From Roseiarcus sp963774195 (GTDB lineage: Bacteria > Pseudomonadota > Alphaproteobacteria > Rhizobiales > Beijerinckiaceae), in contig CAVZDY010000003.1 in the NCBI GenBank assembly GCA_963774195.1, positions 1,178,001 through 1,242,000 on the forward strand: a DNA stretch of 64,000 bases, read 5' to 3'. Shown here in pieces: positions 1 through 8,968 of this stretch (within the stretch, counting starts at the first letter, position 1; every line of letters starts with the position of its first letter). Made by a program: the position numbers and the translations under genes. Below the pieces are notes generated by a model. That model was not told where the DNA came from. It ran no database searches and saw nothing but the letters and a program-made list of their open reading frames with translations.

Positions 1-25
1 AGTCGTCAAAGCCAATGAGGGGAAC

Positions 26-595
26 GTGGCGCCCGCCCGTCGCGCCAATGAACCGGAGGGCGGTGAGCCCGCTCGGAGCGGCGAGAGATCGGCGCCGGGG
101 GAAGCGCCGCGGGGCGCGCCGTCAATTCCCGAACCGCAACTGCCGCCCCCTGTCGAGGGGCCGGCGCATGGGGCCCCAGCGGGGACCGAGCGGCAAAGGC
201 AAGAGGCGCCCCGGCCGGCCGAACTCGAGCATCGGCCCGCGCCCGGCGCCGAACCGCTGGCGCCGGGAGCCAAGCTGCCACCGGGAAGCGAGCGCCAGCG
301 GCGAGAGGCCCCGGGCCAGACCGGCGCCGCGCCGAATGAAGAGCGTCAGCGGGCGCCGGGCGCCGGCGGGGCCCAGGGCCGGATTTCGAGGCTTCCGCCG
401 GGGAGCGAGCGCCAACGCAACGAATCCGAGAGGCGCGGTCAGCCCCCGGGGCCGGGCGGACAGAGCGAAATGGGACGGCAGAGGCCGCAGCCGGGTCAAG
501 CCGGGCCCGGCGCGCAATTGGAGCATCGCCAACCCCAAGCAGGAGAGCACGGCCGCCAGGCGTGCGGACAGCCGGGGCAGCCGAACTGTCCGTGA
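26..595 (+). CDS. Low-complexity Pro/Gly/Gln/Arg-rich hypothetical protein (doubtful)
   Basis: I do not recognise this reading frame. It encodes about 189 residues dominated by Pro, Gly, Ala, Arg, Gln and Glu, with a twice-repeated PPGSERQR unit and related ERQR segments, and it ends in CGQPGQPNCP. The frame is open to the left edge of the window, so the true start may lie outside. There is no signal peptide or membrane segment. If real it is an intrinsically disordered protein. The competing minus-strand frames over the same bases are also long, as expected of very GC-rich DNA, so coding is uncertain. Confidence 0.3.
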   Translation: MAPARRANEPEGGEPARSGERSAPGEAPRGAPSIPEPQLPPPVEGPAHGAPAGTERQRQEAPRPAELEHRPAPGAEPLAPGAKLPPGSERQRREAPGQTGAAPNEERQRAPGAGGAQGRISRLPPGSERQRNESERRGQPPGPGGQSEMGRQRPQPGQAGPGAQLEHRQPQAGEHGRQACGQPGQPNCP

Positions 596-737
596 GCGGA
601 CGCGCTGCAGCCGCTCCCAGCCATGTGACGTCCATGAAACGCTCGACATGGACGCGCATGGCGAGGCGTGCTAGGAGCGCGCCGAACTAACCGCCTCCGC
701 CGCGCGTGACGACGCGCGGCTCGCAAGGACCGATTTT

Positions 738-1178
738 ATGCAAACCGTGCTGCTCGTCATTCACCTTCTGGTGGTGATCGCCCTGGTCGCTGTCGTACTG
801 CTGCAGCGCTCGGAAGGGGGAGCGCTCGGCGCCGGAGGCGGAGGCGGGGGATTCATGACTGGACGCGGACAGGCCAATGCGCTGTCGCGCGCCACGGCCA
901 TTCTGGGCGCCCTGTTCTTCGCCACCGCTCTGGCGATGTCGATCATCGCCAGTTGGAGCCGGACATCGCAATCGCTGATCGACACCGCCGCGCCGCCCGC
1001 GACGAGCGCTCCCGACGCCAAGAAGCCGCAGGGCGGCAGCCTGCTCGACCAGCTCAAGCAGATGCAGAGCCCGGCAGCGCCCGCGTCGCCCGCCGCGCCG
1101 GCGGCTCCCGCAGTACCGAGCGCTCCCGCCTCTGCGGCTCCGGCCCCGGCGGCGCCCGCACAAGAGCCGCCCAAGTAA
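738..1178 (+). CDS. secG: Preprotein translocase subunit SecG
   Basis: Small subunit of the SecYEG protein-conducting channel in the inner membrane. The 146-residue product has two membrane segments (about residues 4-22 and 52-72) flanking the diagnostic glycine-rich cytoplasmic loop and FMTGRGQAN motif (about residues 33-48). After residue 85 comes a long Ala/Pro-rich tail typical of alphaproteobacterial SecG. The ATG start leads directly into the first membrane helix. The next genes (DUF1467, RatA) follow closely on the same strand. Confidence 0.95.
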   Translation: MQTVLLVIHLLVVIALVAVVLLQRSEGGALGAGGGGGGFMTGRGQANALSRATAILGALFFATALAMSIIASWSRTSQSLIDTAAPPATSAPDAKKPQGGSLLDQLKQMQSPAAPASPAAPAAPAVPSAPASAAPAPAAPAQEPPK

Positions 1179-1217
1179 GATGACGCTCGAGCCGCGGCCA
1201 CCTTCGGGCGCGCTTTG

Positions 1218-1454
1218 ATGTCCGCTCCGCTTGCGATCGCGGCCTATTTCACCATCTGGTGGGTCACGCTTTTTGCCGTGTATCCAGTCGTGCTACGCGC
1301 AAAGCCTTCGCCTTCCGCGGACGAGACGAAACCGCCCGGGACCGATCCGGGCGCGCCGGCGGCGCCGCGGGTGATCCGGACCGCGCTATGGACGACGGTT
1401 TTGGCCGGCGTGATCTTTGCGGCGCTCGACGCCTACGTCATTTGGTTGGGCTGA
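1218..1454 (+). CDS. DUF1467 family small membrane protein
   Basis: A 78-residue inner-membrane protein with two hydrophobic segments (about residues 5-24 and 57-76) around a Pro-rich loop; the FTIWWVTLF stretch in helix 1 is typical of the DUF1467 family. Its function is unknown. I chose ATG 1218 over the in-frame TTG immediately before it. It lies 40 bases after secG and 6 bases before ratA, so the three genes are probably co-transcribed. Confidence 0.85.
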   Translation: MSAPLAIAAYFTIWWVTLFAVYPVVLRAKPSPSADETKPPGTDPGAPAAPRVIRTALWTTVLAGVIFAALDAYVIWLG

Positions 1455-1459
1455 TCGGC

Positions 1460-1921
1460 ATGACGTCGTTTCGCAGCGAAAGGCGCGTTCGCCATGGCGC
1501 CACACCGATGTTCAACCTTGTCGCCGATGTCGAGCGCTATCCCGAGTTCGTGCCTCTCTGCAAATCGTTGCGGGTGCGCCGAAGGGTGACCGACGAGCAC
1601 GGGCTCGAGATTCTCGTCGCCGACATGGAAGTCGGCTATCGCGCGATCAATGAGCGGTTCACAAGCCGCGTCACGCTCGATCCGGCCAAGCAGAAGATCA
1701 GGGCCGAATACATCGACGGGCCATTCAGCCAGCTCGAGAACGTCTGGACCTTCCGCGACGAGGGAGAGAACTGTTCCCTCGTCGAGTTCTTCATCGTCTA
1801 CGAATTCCGCAACCGCATCCTGAGCGCGCTCATGGGCTCGATGTTCGATGCGGCCTTCCGGAAGTTCTCCGCAGCCTTCGAGGCGCGGGCCGACGCCATT
1901 TACGGCCGCAAATCCGCCTGA
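1460..1921 (+). CDS. RatA / Coq10-type START-domain protein
   Basis: A 153-residue SRPBCC/START-domain protein of the RatA-Coq10 family. Coq10-like proteins bind ubiquinone or its precursors in respiratory membranes, and E. coli RatA was described as affecting ribosome association. The VADVERYPEFVPLC segment near residue 20 and the GPFSQLENVWTF segment near residue 90 are family signatures. I chose ATG 1460 because the family begins with SFRSERRV; the frame is open further upstream inside DUF1467 but is not conserved there. The last 22 bases overlap the convergent cinA end. Confidence 0.9.
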   Translation: MTSFRSERRVRHGATPMFNLVADVERYPEFVPLCKSLRVRRRVTDEHGLEILVADMEVGYRAINERFTSRVTLDPAKQKIRAEYIDGPFSQLENVWTFRDEGENCSLVEFFIVYEFRNRILSALMGSMFDAAFRKFSAAFEARADAIYGRKSA

Positions 1922-2415
1922 TCCGCCCTAGCGGCCTCCTCGAGGAGGCCAAGCGCCGCTTCGACCGACGCGAGCCGGATGGCTGCGCGCGACTGCGGGC
2001 CGAAGCGTCGCTCGATCGCGACGACGTCGCCCCCGCGCCGCGCGCAGGCAAAATTCACGAGGCCGACAGGCTTGGCTGCGCTGCCCCCGTCGGGCCCCGC
2101 AATTCCCGTCACGCTGACGGCGATGTCCGCCTGGGAATGGGCGAGGGCGCCGAGCGCCAGGGCGCGCGCCGTCGCCTCGCTCACCGCCCCATGCGCGGCG
2201 AGCACATCCTCGGACACGCCGAGCAGCTCCTGCTTGGCGTCATTGGAATAGACGACGAAGCCGCGTTCGACCACTGCGGAGGAGCCGGGAATCTCGGTCA
2301 AGAGCGCGCTGACCAATCCGCCGGTGCAGGATTCGGCGGCGGCGATTTTGAGGCCGCGGTCGCGGCAGGCGTCGAGCACGGCCCGTGTGCGGGCTATCAG
2401 GTCATCGGCAAACAT
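1900..2415 (-). CDS. CinA C-terminal-domain protein (nicotinamide-nucleotide amidohydrolase)
   Basis: A stand-alone CinA C-terminal domain (PncC family), which deamidates nicotinamide mononucleotide to nicotinate mononucleotide in pyridine-nucleotide recycling. The 171-residue product carries AAAESCTGGLVSALLTEIPG near residue 23, and SVTGIAGPDGG with KPVGLV near residues 100-115, all family hallmarks. The ATG at 2415 is chosen because MFADDLIARTRAVLD begins the conserved domain; the upstream in-frame extension is not conserved. It is convergent with ratA and lies 17 bases downstream of corA on the same strand. Confidence 0.9.
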   Translation of the reverse strand: MFADDLIARTRAVLDACRDRGLKIAAAESCTGGLVSALLTEIPGSSAVVERGFVVYSNDAKQELLGVSEDVLAAHGAVSEATARALALGALAHSQADIAVSVTGIAGPDGGSAAKPVGLVNFACARRGGDVVAIERRFGPQSRAAIRLASVEAALGLLEEAARADQADLRP

Positions 2416-2432
2416 CACCGGCCTCCCTTCGT

Positions 2433-3410
2433 TCACCACCAGCGGCGCCATCTGAACCACAGAAGCGGCAGCATGGCGCTCAGGAAAATCAGCGTCAGGA
2501 CGTAAGGATAGCCCCACGACCAATCATATTCCGGAATGTTCTTGAAATTCATTCCGTACATGCTGGCGATCAGCGTCGGCGGGATGCCAATCACCGAAAC
2601 GATCGTCAACACTTTGAAGATGTCGTTCTGTTCGACGCCGATGAGGCCGAGGCTCGCATCGAGCAGGAACTGGATTTTGTCGGTCAAACGATTCTCGTGG
2701 GAGCTCAGCGAATGGAGGTCGCTGGCGATGCGTTCGAGCCGCTTGCGCGCCTCGGGCGTGAGCAGCGCGCCGCTTTCCGCCTCCAAGAAAGGCGTCATTC
2801 GCGTGAGCGTCAGAACCGTCTCCTCGATGAGAGAGGTGAACTCCCGATCCCGGCCGACCTCCACAATAACCGTCTGCAGGAACCTGCCTTTCAGACCCCT
2901 TTGCCGCCTCTCGTCGCGCCCGGAAAAGATCTTGTGGGAGCATTCGTCGAGATGCGAGGTCACCAGTTCGAGTTCGTCGGCGAGGTGTTCAACGATTCCT
3001 TCCACCACCGCGATCGTCGCGCCCATCGGGCCGGGCAGCGCGCGATCGACTCCGATCGTTTCGAGGTACTCCGGCTGGCACGGCTTAAGGTCTTCGTAAC
3101 GCACGGTCAGCAGCGTCTTCGGCGTCATGATCAGCGCAAGCGGGTGATGGGCCGCAAGCCGATTGTTTTGGCGTTTCGGCAGCGGAATGGTGACGCAGAC
3201 CGCGGAGCCCATCCGATAGAAGCGGCTAGACGTTTGAATCTCAGACATTTTCTCCAAACTGGGCGGTTCGACGCCCAGCGCGCGCACGAGGAACGCGGTC
3301 TCCTCCGCGGTTGGACAATTGGCGTCGATCCAGGTCGCGCCCTCGGGGAGCTGCGCCGCCCCCGGCCACGGGGCGTAAGAGGCGTTGGCGAAGTCGTGAA
3401 TCGTCAGCAT
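2433..3410 (-). CDS. corA: CorA-family magnesium transporter
   Basis: Inner-membrane pentameric Mg2+/Co2+ channel. The 325-residue product has a long soluble N-terminal funnel domain, a helical stalk (about residues 140-265) and two C-terminal membrane helices, with the invariant YGMNF at the end of the first and a basic C-terminal tail (WFRWRRWW). The start at 3410 (MLTIHDFA) matches the family; the longer in-frame start adds only five residues. It is divergent from aspS across about 100 bases that must hold both promoters. I see no Mg-sensing leader. Confidence 0.93.
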   Translation of the reverse strand: MLTIHDFANASYAPWPGAAQLPEGATWIDANCPTAEETAFLVRALGVEPPSLEKMSEIQTSSRFYRMGSAVCVTIPLPKRQNNRLAAHHPLALIMTPKTLLTVRYEDLKPCQPEYLETIGVDRALPGPMGATIAVVEGIVEHLADELELVTSHLDECSHKIFSGRDERRQRGLKGRFLQTVIVEVGRDREFTSLIEETVLTLTRMTPFLEAESGALLTPEARKRLERIASDLHSLSSHENRLTDKIQFLLDASLGLIGVEQNDIFKVLTIVSVIGIPPTLIASMYGMNFKNIPEYDWSWGYPYVLTLIFLSAMLPLLWFRWRRWW

Positions 3411-3512
3411 CGTCCAACTCCCCACGGGCGTTGCGCCGGGCGCCGCTTCCCCCAGCGCCCATTTTCCGCTAGGCAGCGCTACCTAACGCGAAAATACAAC
3501 GAGCGAATTACC

Positions 3513-5333
3513 ATGCACCGTTATCGCACCCACACTTGCGGCGCCCTCGGCCTCGCGGAGGAGGGACAGTCGACCCGGCTCTCCGGTTGGTGTCATCGCA
3601 TTCGCGACCATGGCGGCGTGCTCTTCATCGATTTGCGCGATCACTACGGGATGACGCAGTGCGTGGTCGACCCCGACTCGCCGGCGTTCCAACAGGCTGA
3701 AAAGCTCCGATCGGAATTTGTCATCCGCGTCGACGGCGACGTGCGCAAACGCCCGGAGGGAACCGAGAATCCCGACATGCCGACTGGCATGATCGAAGTC
3801 TATGTCCGAGACATCGAAGTGCTCGGCCCGGCTGGCGATCTGCCGCTGCCGGTGTTCGGCGACCAGCCCTATCCCGAGGATACGCGCCTCAAGTACCGCT
3901 TCCTCGACCTCAGGCGCGAGAAGCTGCACGCCAACATCATGTTGCGCGGCCGCGTCATCGACTCGATGCGCACGCGGATGAAAGGGCAGGGCTTCTTCGA
4001 GTTCCAGACGCCCATTCTGACGGCGTCCAGCCCGGAAGGCGCGCGCGACTTCCTGGTGCCGTCGCGGCTGCATCCCGGCAAGTTCTACGCCCTGCCGCAG
4101 GCGCCGCAGCAGTACAAGCAATTGCTGATGATGGCCGGGTTCGACCGCTATTTTCAGATCGCGCCATGCTTCCGCGACGAGGATCCGCGCGCCGACCGTC
4201 TGCCGGGGGAATTCTATCAGCTCGACGTCGAGATGAGCTTCGTCGAGCAGAAAGACGTGTTCGCGGCGATGGAGCCAGTGATCCGCGGCGTGTTCGAGGA
4301 ATTCTCGGGCGGCAAGCCCGTGACGCCCTCGCCGTGGCCGCACATTCCCTACGGCGTCGCCATGCGTAAATACGGCTCCGACAAGCCGGATCTGCGCAAC
4401 CCGATCGAAATGCAGGATGTCTCCGCGCACTTCCGCGGTTCGAACTTCAAAGTTTTCGCGCGGCTGTTGGAGCAAGAGAGCAACGAAGTCTGGGCGATTC
4501 CCGCTCCAGGAGGCGGCCAGCGGACTTTCGCCGACCGGATGAATTCCTGGGCGCAGAGCGAGTGTCAACCGGGTCTCGGTTACATCCTTTTCTTCGATCG
4601 CTCGCAGGACGAGACGACGCTCGCCGCAGACCCGCAGGCCACCGGGATCGGCGGTCGCGGGCCCATCGCCAATAACATCGGACCCCAACGGGTCGAGGCC
4701 ATTCGCGCTCAGCTCGGGCTGAAGGCGGGCGACGCCGCCTTCTTCGTGGCGGGCGTCCCCTCCAAATTTGTGAAGTTCGCCGGGCTCGCCAGGACGAAGC
4801 TCGGACAGGAGCTAAAGCTCGTCGCTGAAGATCGGTTCGAATTCGCCTGGATCGTCGATTTCCCGATGTTCGAGTGGAACGAGGACGAAAAGAAGATCGA
4901 GTTCTCGCACAACCCGTTCTCGATGCCGCAGGGCGGCCTGACAGCACTGCAGGAGAACGATCCGCTGGAGATCAAGGCCTTCCAGTACGACATCGCGTGC
5001 AACGGCTACGAACTCGCCTCCGGCGGCATCCGCAATCATCGCCCCGAGGCGATGGTGAAAGCCTTCGAGATCGCCGGCTACGGCGAGGAGACCGTCATCG
5101 AGCGCTTCGGCGGCATGTACCGAGCTTTCCACTACGGCGCGCCGCCGCACGGCGGCATGGCCGCGGGCGTCGATCGCATCGTCATGTTGCTCGCTGGCGA
5201 GCACAACCTGCGCGAAGTCGCGCTGTTCCCGATGAACCAGCGCGCCGAGGACCTCCTGATGGGCGCCCCCTCGCCGGTGGCGCCCAAGCAACTGCGCGAA
5301 TTGCACATCCGGCTGAACCTGCCTGAGAAGTAA
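3513..5333 (+). CDS. aspS: Aspartate--tRNA(Asp/Asn) ligase
   Basis: Class II aminoacyl-tRNA synthetase of 606 residues, the usual bacterial AspRS length. An N-terminal OB-fold anticodon-binding domain (about residues 1-115) is followed by the catalytic core with RFLDLRRE, the RDEDPRADR motif 2 region, the GAD insertion and the C-terminal motif 3 (GVDRIVMLLAGE). The frame is open more than 1 kb upstream inside corA, but homology starts at ATG 3513. Alphaproteobacterial enzymes are often non-discriminating and work with GatCAB; sequence alone does not settle that here. Confidence 0.96.
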   Translation: MHRYRTHTCGALGLAEEGQSTRLSGWCHRIRDHGGVLFIDLRDHYGMTQCVVDPDSPAFQQAEKLRSEFVIRVDGDVRKRPEGTENPDMPTGMIEVYVRDIEVLGPAGDLPLPVFGDQPYPEDTRLKYRFLDLRREKLHANIMLRGRVIDSMRTRMKGQGFFEFQTPILTASSPEGARDFLVPSRLHPGKFYALPQAPQQYKQLLMMAGFDRYFQIAPCFRDEDPRADRLPGEFYQLDVEMSFVEQKDVFAAMEPVIRGVFEEFSGGKPVTPSPWPHIPYGVAMRKYGSDKPDLRNPIEMQDVSAHFRGSNFKVFARLLEQESNEVWAIPAPGGGQRTFADRMNSWAQSECQPGLGYILFFDRSQDETTLAADPQATGIGGRGPIANNIGPQRVEAIRAQLGLKAGDAAFFVAGVPSKFVKFAGLARTKLGQELKLVAEDRFEFAWIVDFPMFEWNEDEKKIEFSHNPFSMPQGGLTALQENDPLEIKAFQYDIACNGYELASGGIRNHRPEAMVKAFEIAGYGEETVIERFGGMYRAFHYGAPPHGGMAAGVDRIVMLLAGEHNLREVALFPMNQRAEDLLMGAPSPVAPKQLRELHIRLNLPEK

Positions 5334-5344
5334 GCCGGGCTGAT

Positions 5345-5611
5345 TCACTCCTTCGGCGGGTCGTTCGTCGACCCGCCGAGAGGCGATTGGGCGAGGGCGT
5401 TTCTGAACATCTCGCGGAACAAGCCGGCGCTGTTCTGCCCCTCCGTGAACCAAGCGCGCATGAACCCCTCCGGCGAGAATTTTGCAGTCTCCGCGATGAG
5501 TCGCTTCTCCATCTCCGCGAGGACTGCCGCCTGCATCGGCTGAACATCCGGCAGCCCCATGAACTGCCTGGCTTCAAGCGGCGTGCAGTCGATATTGATC
5601 GTCACTTTCAT
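5345..5611 (-). CDS. DUF6489 family protein
   Basis: An 88-residue protein beginning MKVTINIDCTPLEARQFMG and continuing LPDVQPMQAAVLAEME, which is the signature of DUF6489, a small alphaproteobacterial family of unknown function. The start at 5611 is set by this conserved beginning; the in-frame extension upstream is not conserved. There are no membrane segments. The gene converges on aspS with only 11 bases between the stop codons. Confidence 0.75.
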   Translation of the reverse strand: MKVTINIDCTPLEARQFMGLPDVQPMQAAVLAEMEKRLIAETAKFSPEGFMRAWFTEGQNSAGLFREMFRNALAQSPLGGSTNDPPKE

Positions 5612-6061
5612 TGTCGCATTCCGTTCGTTCCGGCGAATTGCTCCCAAGGCTAAACCGTCCTGCCGCCTGATGAAATCGCCGTGCGGGTTCAATTCCCAAA
5701 TTGCCGCGCGATTCCGGCTGCAAACAGAGGCGCGAGGTTCGCCCGTGGGCTCTGACGCTCGTACTGCCCTAATCCACACCAAAAGACGGCGCGCCATTGC
5801 TCGAATCTGGTCGGTGTGACAATTTCTTCAGCAAAATGATTGTCGGGGTTTAATCGCAAGAGCGCGCAAAGCGATCGGCTTGGACGCCAACGAGGCGCTC
5901 GCCCAATTCCCCGAGAAGGTCGGTCTCGCCTTGGCGCAGTCAGCGCTCAATTCCGGAAAGCGCCGCTAAAGGTCTCTCCTTGTTCGAGGCGTCCGGAATG
6001 GCAAGCGAGGCAGAATGAGGAGCCGTCAATCTGGTCCCGAGCGGAAGGCGAGGAGAGCGGC
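5612..6061. other. Intergenic stretch with a possible gene fragment
   Basis: No complete gene is convincing here. A short plus-strand open stretch at about 5862-5969 reads RARKAIGLDANEALAQF and so on to a TAA stop, with protein-like composition but no plausible start. It may be the 3' remnant of a lost gene. The rest probably carries the promoter of the minus-strand DUF6489 gene. Confidence 0.25.
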
Positions 6062-6349
6062 GTGAGCAAGAAGTCGATCGTATTCAACATTCCGAGCGTC
6101 GATGGTCACCCAGACGTAGAAATCTTGGTCGAACCTTCACGGCCCAATCCTAGAGCGGGCCGAACCGAGGCGAACGCTGTCGCGCGCGCCTCGACCGGCG
6201 CCGACTCGGTCAGTGGACGCTTCGCAATCGACATCGCCCGCGAACGCGAACTCGGCGATGTCGTCACGCTCGCCTTGGCGTTGCCCGCCATGCTCGTCTG
6301 GTTCTGGTGGGCCAACGCCGTCGAGCGATATAGCCGCATCCTCGGCTGA
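6062..6349 (+). CDS. Small hypothetical protein with a C-terminal membrane segment
   Basis: I do not recognise this product. I chose the GTG at 6062 because an AGGAGAG purine stretch lies just upstream and the protein then reads VSKKSIVFNIPSVDGH; a longer frame from 5840 has poor composition. It encodes about 95 residues, a polar N-terminal part followed by one hydrophobic helix (about residues 67-85, with VWFWW). It converges on the small secreted-protein gene that ends at 6359. Confidence 0.4.
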   Translation: MSKKSIVFNIPSVDGHPDVEILVEPSRPNPRAGRTEANAVARASTGADSVSGRFAIDIARERELGDVVTLALALPAMLVWFWWANAVERYSRILG

Positions 6350-6358
6350 CAGCTGGGC

Positions 6359-6655
6359 TCAATAGGTCTGCGGCTTTGGAGCCGGCGATGGCGCCGTCAG
6401 CGGGGCCGCCATCGGCGCAGCTTCGGGCGGCGAAGCAACCGCGCGACATGACGCGACATAACCCCTCTTGGTTTGACCGCTGGCCCTGATGGCGTCCCGG
6501 TTCGCTGCATATTCGCGCATGCATTCGGCGCGCGTCTTGGCCGAGACCGGCCCCCCGCCGGAAAGCCCGATCACCAGGATTGCGCACATCGGGGCGATGG
6601 AAAGGGTGGAGAGTTCGCATGGCTTGTCTCCTCCTGCGAAGCCCCCAGACGTCAT
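6359..6655 (-). CDS. Small secreted protein with a PsiF-like motif
   Basis: Up to 98 residues with a hydrophobic signal-like segment (ILVIGLSGGGPVSA) followed by TRAECMREYAANRDAIRASG and a second Cys, resembling the Cys-containing repeat of PsiF-type periplasmic proteins. A Pro/Ala-rich tail follows. The start is uncertain: 6655 gives the long form, 6589 a form beginning just before the hydrophobic core. The function is unknown; export to the periplasm is an inference. Confidence 0.45.
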   Translation of the reverse strand: MTSGGFAGGDKPCELSTLSIAPMCAILVIGLSGGGPVSAKTRAECMREYAANRDAIRASGQTKRGYVASCRAVASPPEAAPMAAPLTAPSPAPKPQTY

Positions 6656-6864
6656 TGTATTCCCAAGCGCCGGAGAGTTCCATGACTACATACTTCCGCG
6701 TCTAACAGACTTCACACGTATATCCGGATTAAGACATTCTCATCACAGCTGCGTGAGCCAGTTACGAACGCTGCATTTCGACCGAAGGACGCATTCGAGC
6801 ACCTCCTAAGCTCTCCAACCGGCCAATGCCAACCTATCAGTCACCTTCGCAAAGGAGACTTTCG

Positions 6865-7671
6865 ATGAGTAGCCAAGATGACGTTCAGCAGAGGCATCCA
6901 ATGAATTGACGTACATTCGTGAGCATGGCGGCTGCAGGAGCGGCGAGCACTCTTATCCAGAGCGCCGCAACTGCTGCACTGACCGCGCCGAGGGCGCGCA
7001 ACGTCGTGCTCGTGCACGGGCTATTCGCCGACGGCTCCTCCTGGTCTGAGGTGATCGCGCGATTGCAGACGGCCGGGCTCAACGTGACCTCCGTCCAAAA
7101 TCCTTTGGCTACGCTGCCTGAAGCGGTCGCGTCCGCGGAGCGCGTGCTGGCACGGCAGGACGGCCCGACGGTTCTGGTAGGCCATTCCTTCTCCGGCATG
7201 ATCGTCACCGAGGCGGGCGTGCATCCGAACGTCTCGGCGCTCGTCTATGTGGCGGCCCGCGCGCCGGACGCAGACGAAGATTACACGGCCCTCGCTAAGA
7301 CCTATCCGGCGGCGCCTGCGACGGCTGGCATCCTGTTCGACGGCGATGAAGGCCGCCTTTCACAGGAGGCTTTCCTACGCGATTTTGCGGGCGATCTGCC
7401 GGAGCCGAAGGCCAAGGTGCTCTATGCGGTCCAGCAGCCGTTCCACAAGGCGCTGCTCACCGGCAAGACCACACACGCGGCATGGCGCTCGAAACCGAGC
7501 TATTACGCCGTTTCAACCGAAGACCGAACGATCAATCCGGATCTCGAACGGTTCATGGCCAAGCGCATGGGCGCCAAGACCATCGAAGTGAAGGCGAGTC
7601 ATCTGTCGCTGGTATCCCAACCCGACGCGATCACCCGATTGATCCTGGAAGCTGCCGGACAGCCCGCTTAG
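6865..7671 (+). pseudogene. Tat-signal alpha/beta hydrolase with a stop codon inside the twin-arginine motif
   Basis: Alpha/beta-hydrolase-fold enzyme (esterase family) with VLVHGLFADGSSW as the oxyanion region, VGHSFSG as the nucleophile elbow and a late SHLSL histidine. A good Shine-Dalgarno (AAAGGAG, 6851-6857) precedes ATG 6865, which begins MSSQDDVQQRHPMN; the next codon is TGA (6907-6909), then RTFVSMAAAGAAST. Restoring Arg at the TGA (CGA) gives NRRTFVSM, a textbook Tat signal. The remaining frame from GTG 6919 (250 codons) is intact and could be made as a cytoplasmic form. A sequencing error is possible. Confidence 0.7.
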
Positions 7672-7789
7672 CAGGTGCGCGTCCTCGTCCACAGGCTGTT
7701 CGTTGGTCAGTTGCGGCGGAGTCCGGGCGGCCGGCCTCAAATTTGAACCCTCGCTCGGCCCGGCACCGCGACGGCGGGCGACCAACTTC

Positions 7790-8959
7790 TCAGAGGCCGA
7801 GAGCGTCGAGGTAGCGAGGCATAGCTGCGCTCCAACTGAGGTTCGCGAGCGCGTATTGGCGCGCCGCGGCGCCCAGCCGGCCTCGCAGGGTTTCGTCGCT
7901 GAGCAGTCGATTCAAGGCCTCGTAGACCGCCCGCTCGTCGTCGCCACGGCAGAGGAGCCCCGTCTCGCCGTCCAGAACGGCGTCGGCCGCGCCGCCTTCG
8001 ACGCCGGCGACTGAAGGGACGCCCCGCCAAGCCGCCTCGGCGTAGACGATGCCAAAGCCTTCGACGGAATCGCCAACGCGGCGCACCGGCATGGCGAAGA
8101 CGTCGCTGCGCTCGAAGAATGCGGCCTTTTCCTGATCGCCGAGCGGGCCGAGAAAGGCCACGCTGCGTTCGACCCCTTGCTCGGCCGCAATCCCTTGAAG
8201 CCGCGGCAGATCGTCACCCGCGCCAGCGACGAGATAGAGCATGTTGGGAAAGCGCTCGCGCAGCCGCGGCAAGACCCGCAGCACCATGTCGACGCCCTTT
8301 CTTGGCTCGAGTCGGCAAAGCGTCGAAATGATCGGCGACCGACCGGCAATCGTCGCATTGAGCGTCTTCAGCGCGGAGGCGCGCGCCTTCTCCTGAGGAA
8401 GCAGCGGCGGATTGATCACCACGACTCGGGCCTTGGAGCCCTGGAGAAGTGCGCTGGCGAGATCCGCCGTGAAGCGCGAACTGGCGACGACAGTGCGCAC
8501 GCGGGTCAGCGCGTGCCTTACACGCTGCGCTTTCGAGGAGTTAATGTCGCGCGGAATTTCATTGCCGTGGGCCAGCATCGCGATGGGCCCCATTCCTTCT
8601 GGGATCGCGGCGACGCTCTTCCAGGAATCGACGAAGACCCCGGAAAAAGGCGTCTTCGTTGCGTGGGCTTGCAGAGCGCGTCGCTTCAGAAACCGCCGCA
8701 CCGGCCGCAAAAGCCCGAAACGACGGACTGGATAAGGACGAACCAGCTCCGTGGCTCCGCCGCGCCGAATGCGGTCCGCAAACACTTCTACCCCCGGACC
8801 ATTGCGCGCCAATTCGTCCGCGAGGCTGGTCATGAGCATTTCGATGCCGCCGAAGTCCGGACCGAAGCACTGGGTGGCGATTGCGATCAAAACAGGCTCT
8901 CGAAGCGATCGGGCGCTAGGGTCCATAGCGACTTTTTCGGCGATCGAAAAAAAGTTCAT
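7790..8959 (-). CDS. Glycosyltransferase family 4 protein
   Basis: A 389-residue GT-B-fold glycosyltransferase. The N-terminal half starts at the substrate loop (FGPDFGGIEMLMTSLADELA). The C-terminal Rossmann domain carries LCRLEPRKGVDMVL, and the donor-binding EGFGIVYAEAAWRGVPSVAG region with the paired Glu typical of GT4 retaining enzymes. An internal start at 8926 is possible. It follows another glycosyltransferase on the same strand after 9 bases, so the two probably act together in cell-surface polysaccharide or lipid glycosylation. The sugar and acceptor cannot be told. Confidence 0.88.
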   Translation of the reverse strand: MNFFSIAEKVAMDPSARSLREPVLIAIATQCFGPDFGGIEMLMTSLADELARNGPGVEVFADRIRRGGATELVRPYPVRRFGLLRPVRRFLKRRALQAHATKTPFSGVFVDSWKSVAAIPEGMGPIAMLAHGNEIPRDINSSKAQRVRHALTRVRTVVASSRFTADLASALLQGSKARVVVINPPLLPQEKARASALKTLNATIAGRSPIISTLCRLEPRKGVDMVLRVLPRLRERFPNMLYLVAGAGDDLPRLQGIAAEQGVERSVAFLGPLGDQEKAAFFERSDVFAMPVRRVGDSVEGFGIVYAEAAWRGVPSVAGVEGGAADAVLDGETGLLCRGDDERAVYEALNRLLSDETLRGRLGAAARQYALANLSWSAAMPRYLDALGL

Positions 8960-8968
8960 AACGCTCGC

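Noticed and set aside
6..720. Several long minus-strand frames before secG
   Set aside because: They are mutually overlapping frames in extremely GC-rich DNA with no motif; only the plus-strand frame has internal repeats and even that is doubtful.
2385..3512. Long in-frame extension upstream of aspS
   Set aside because: It lies antisense to corA and lacks homology; AspRS begins at ATG 3513.
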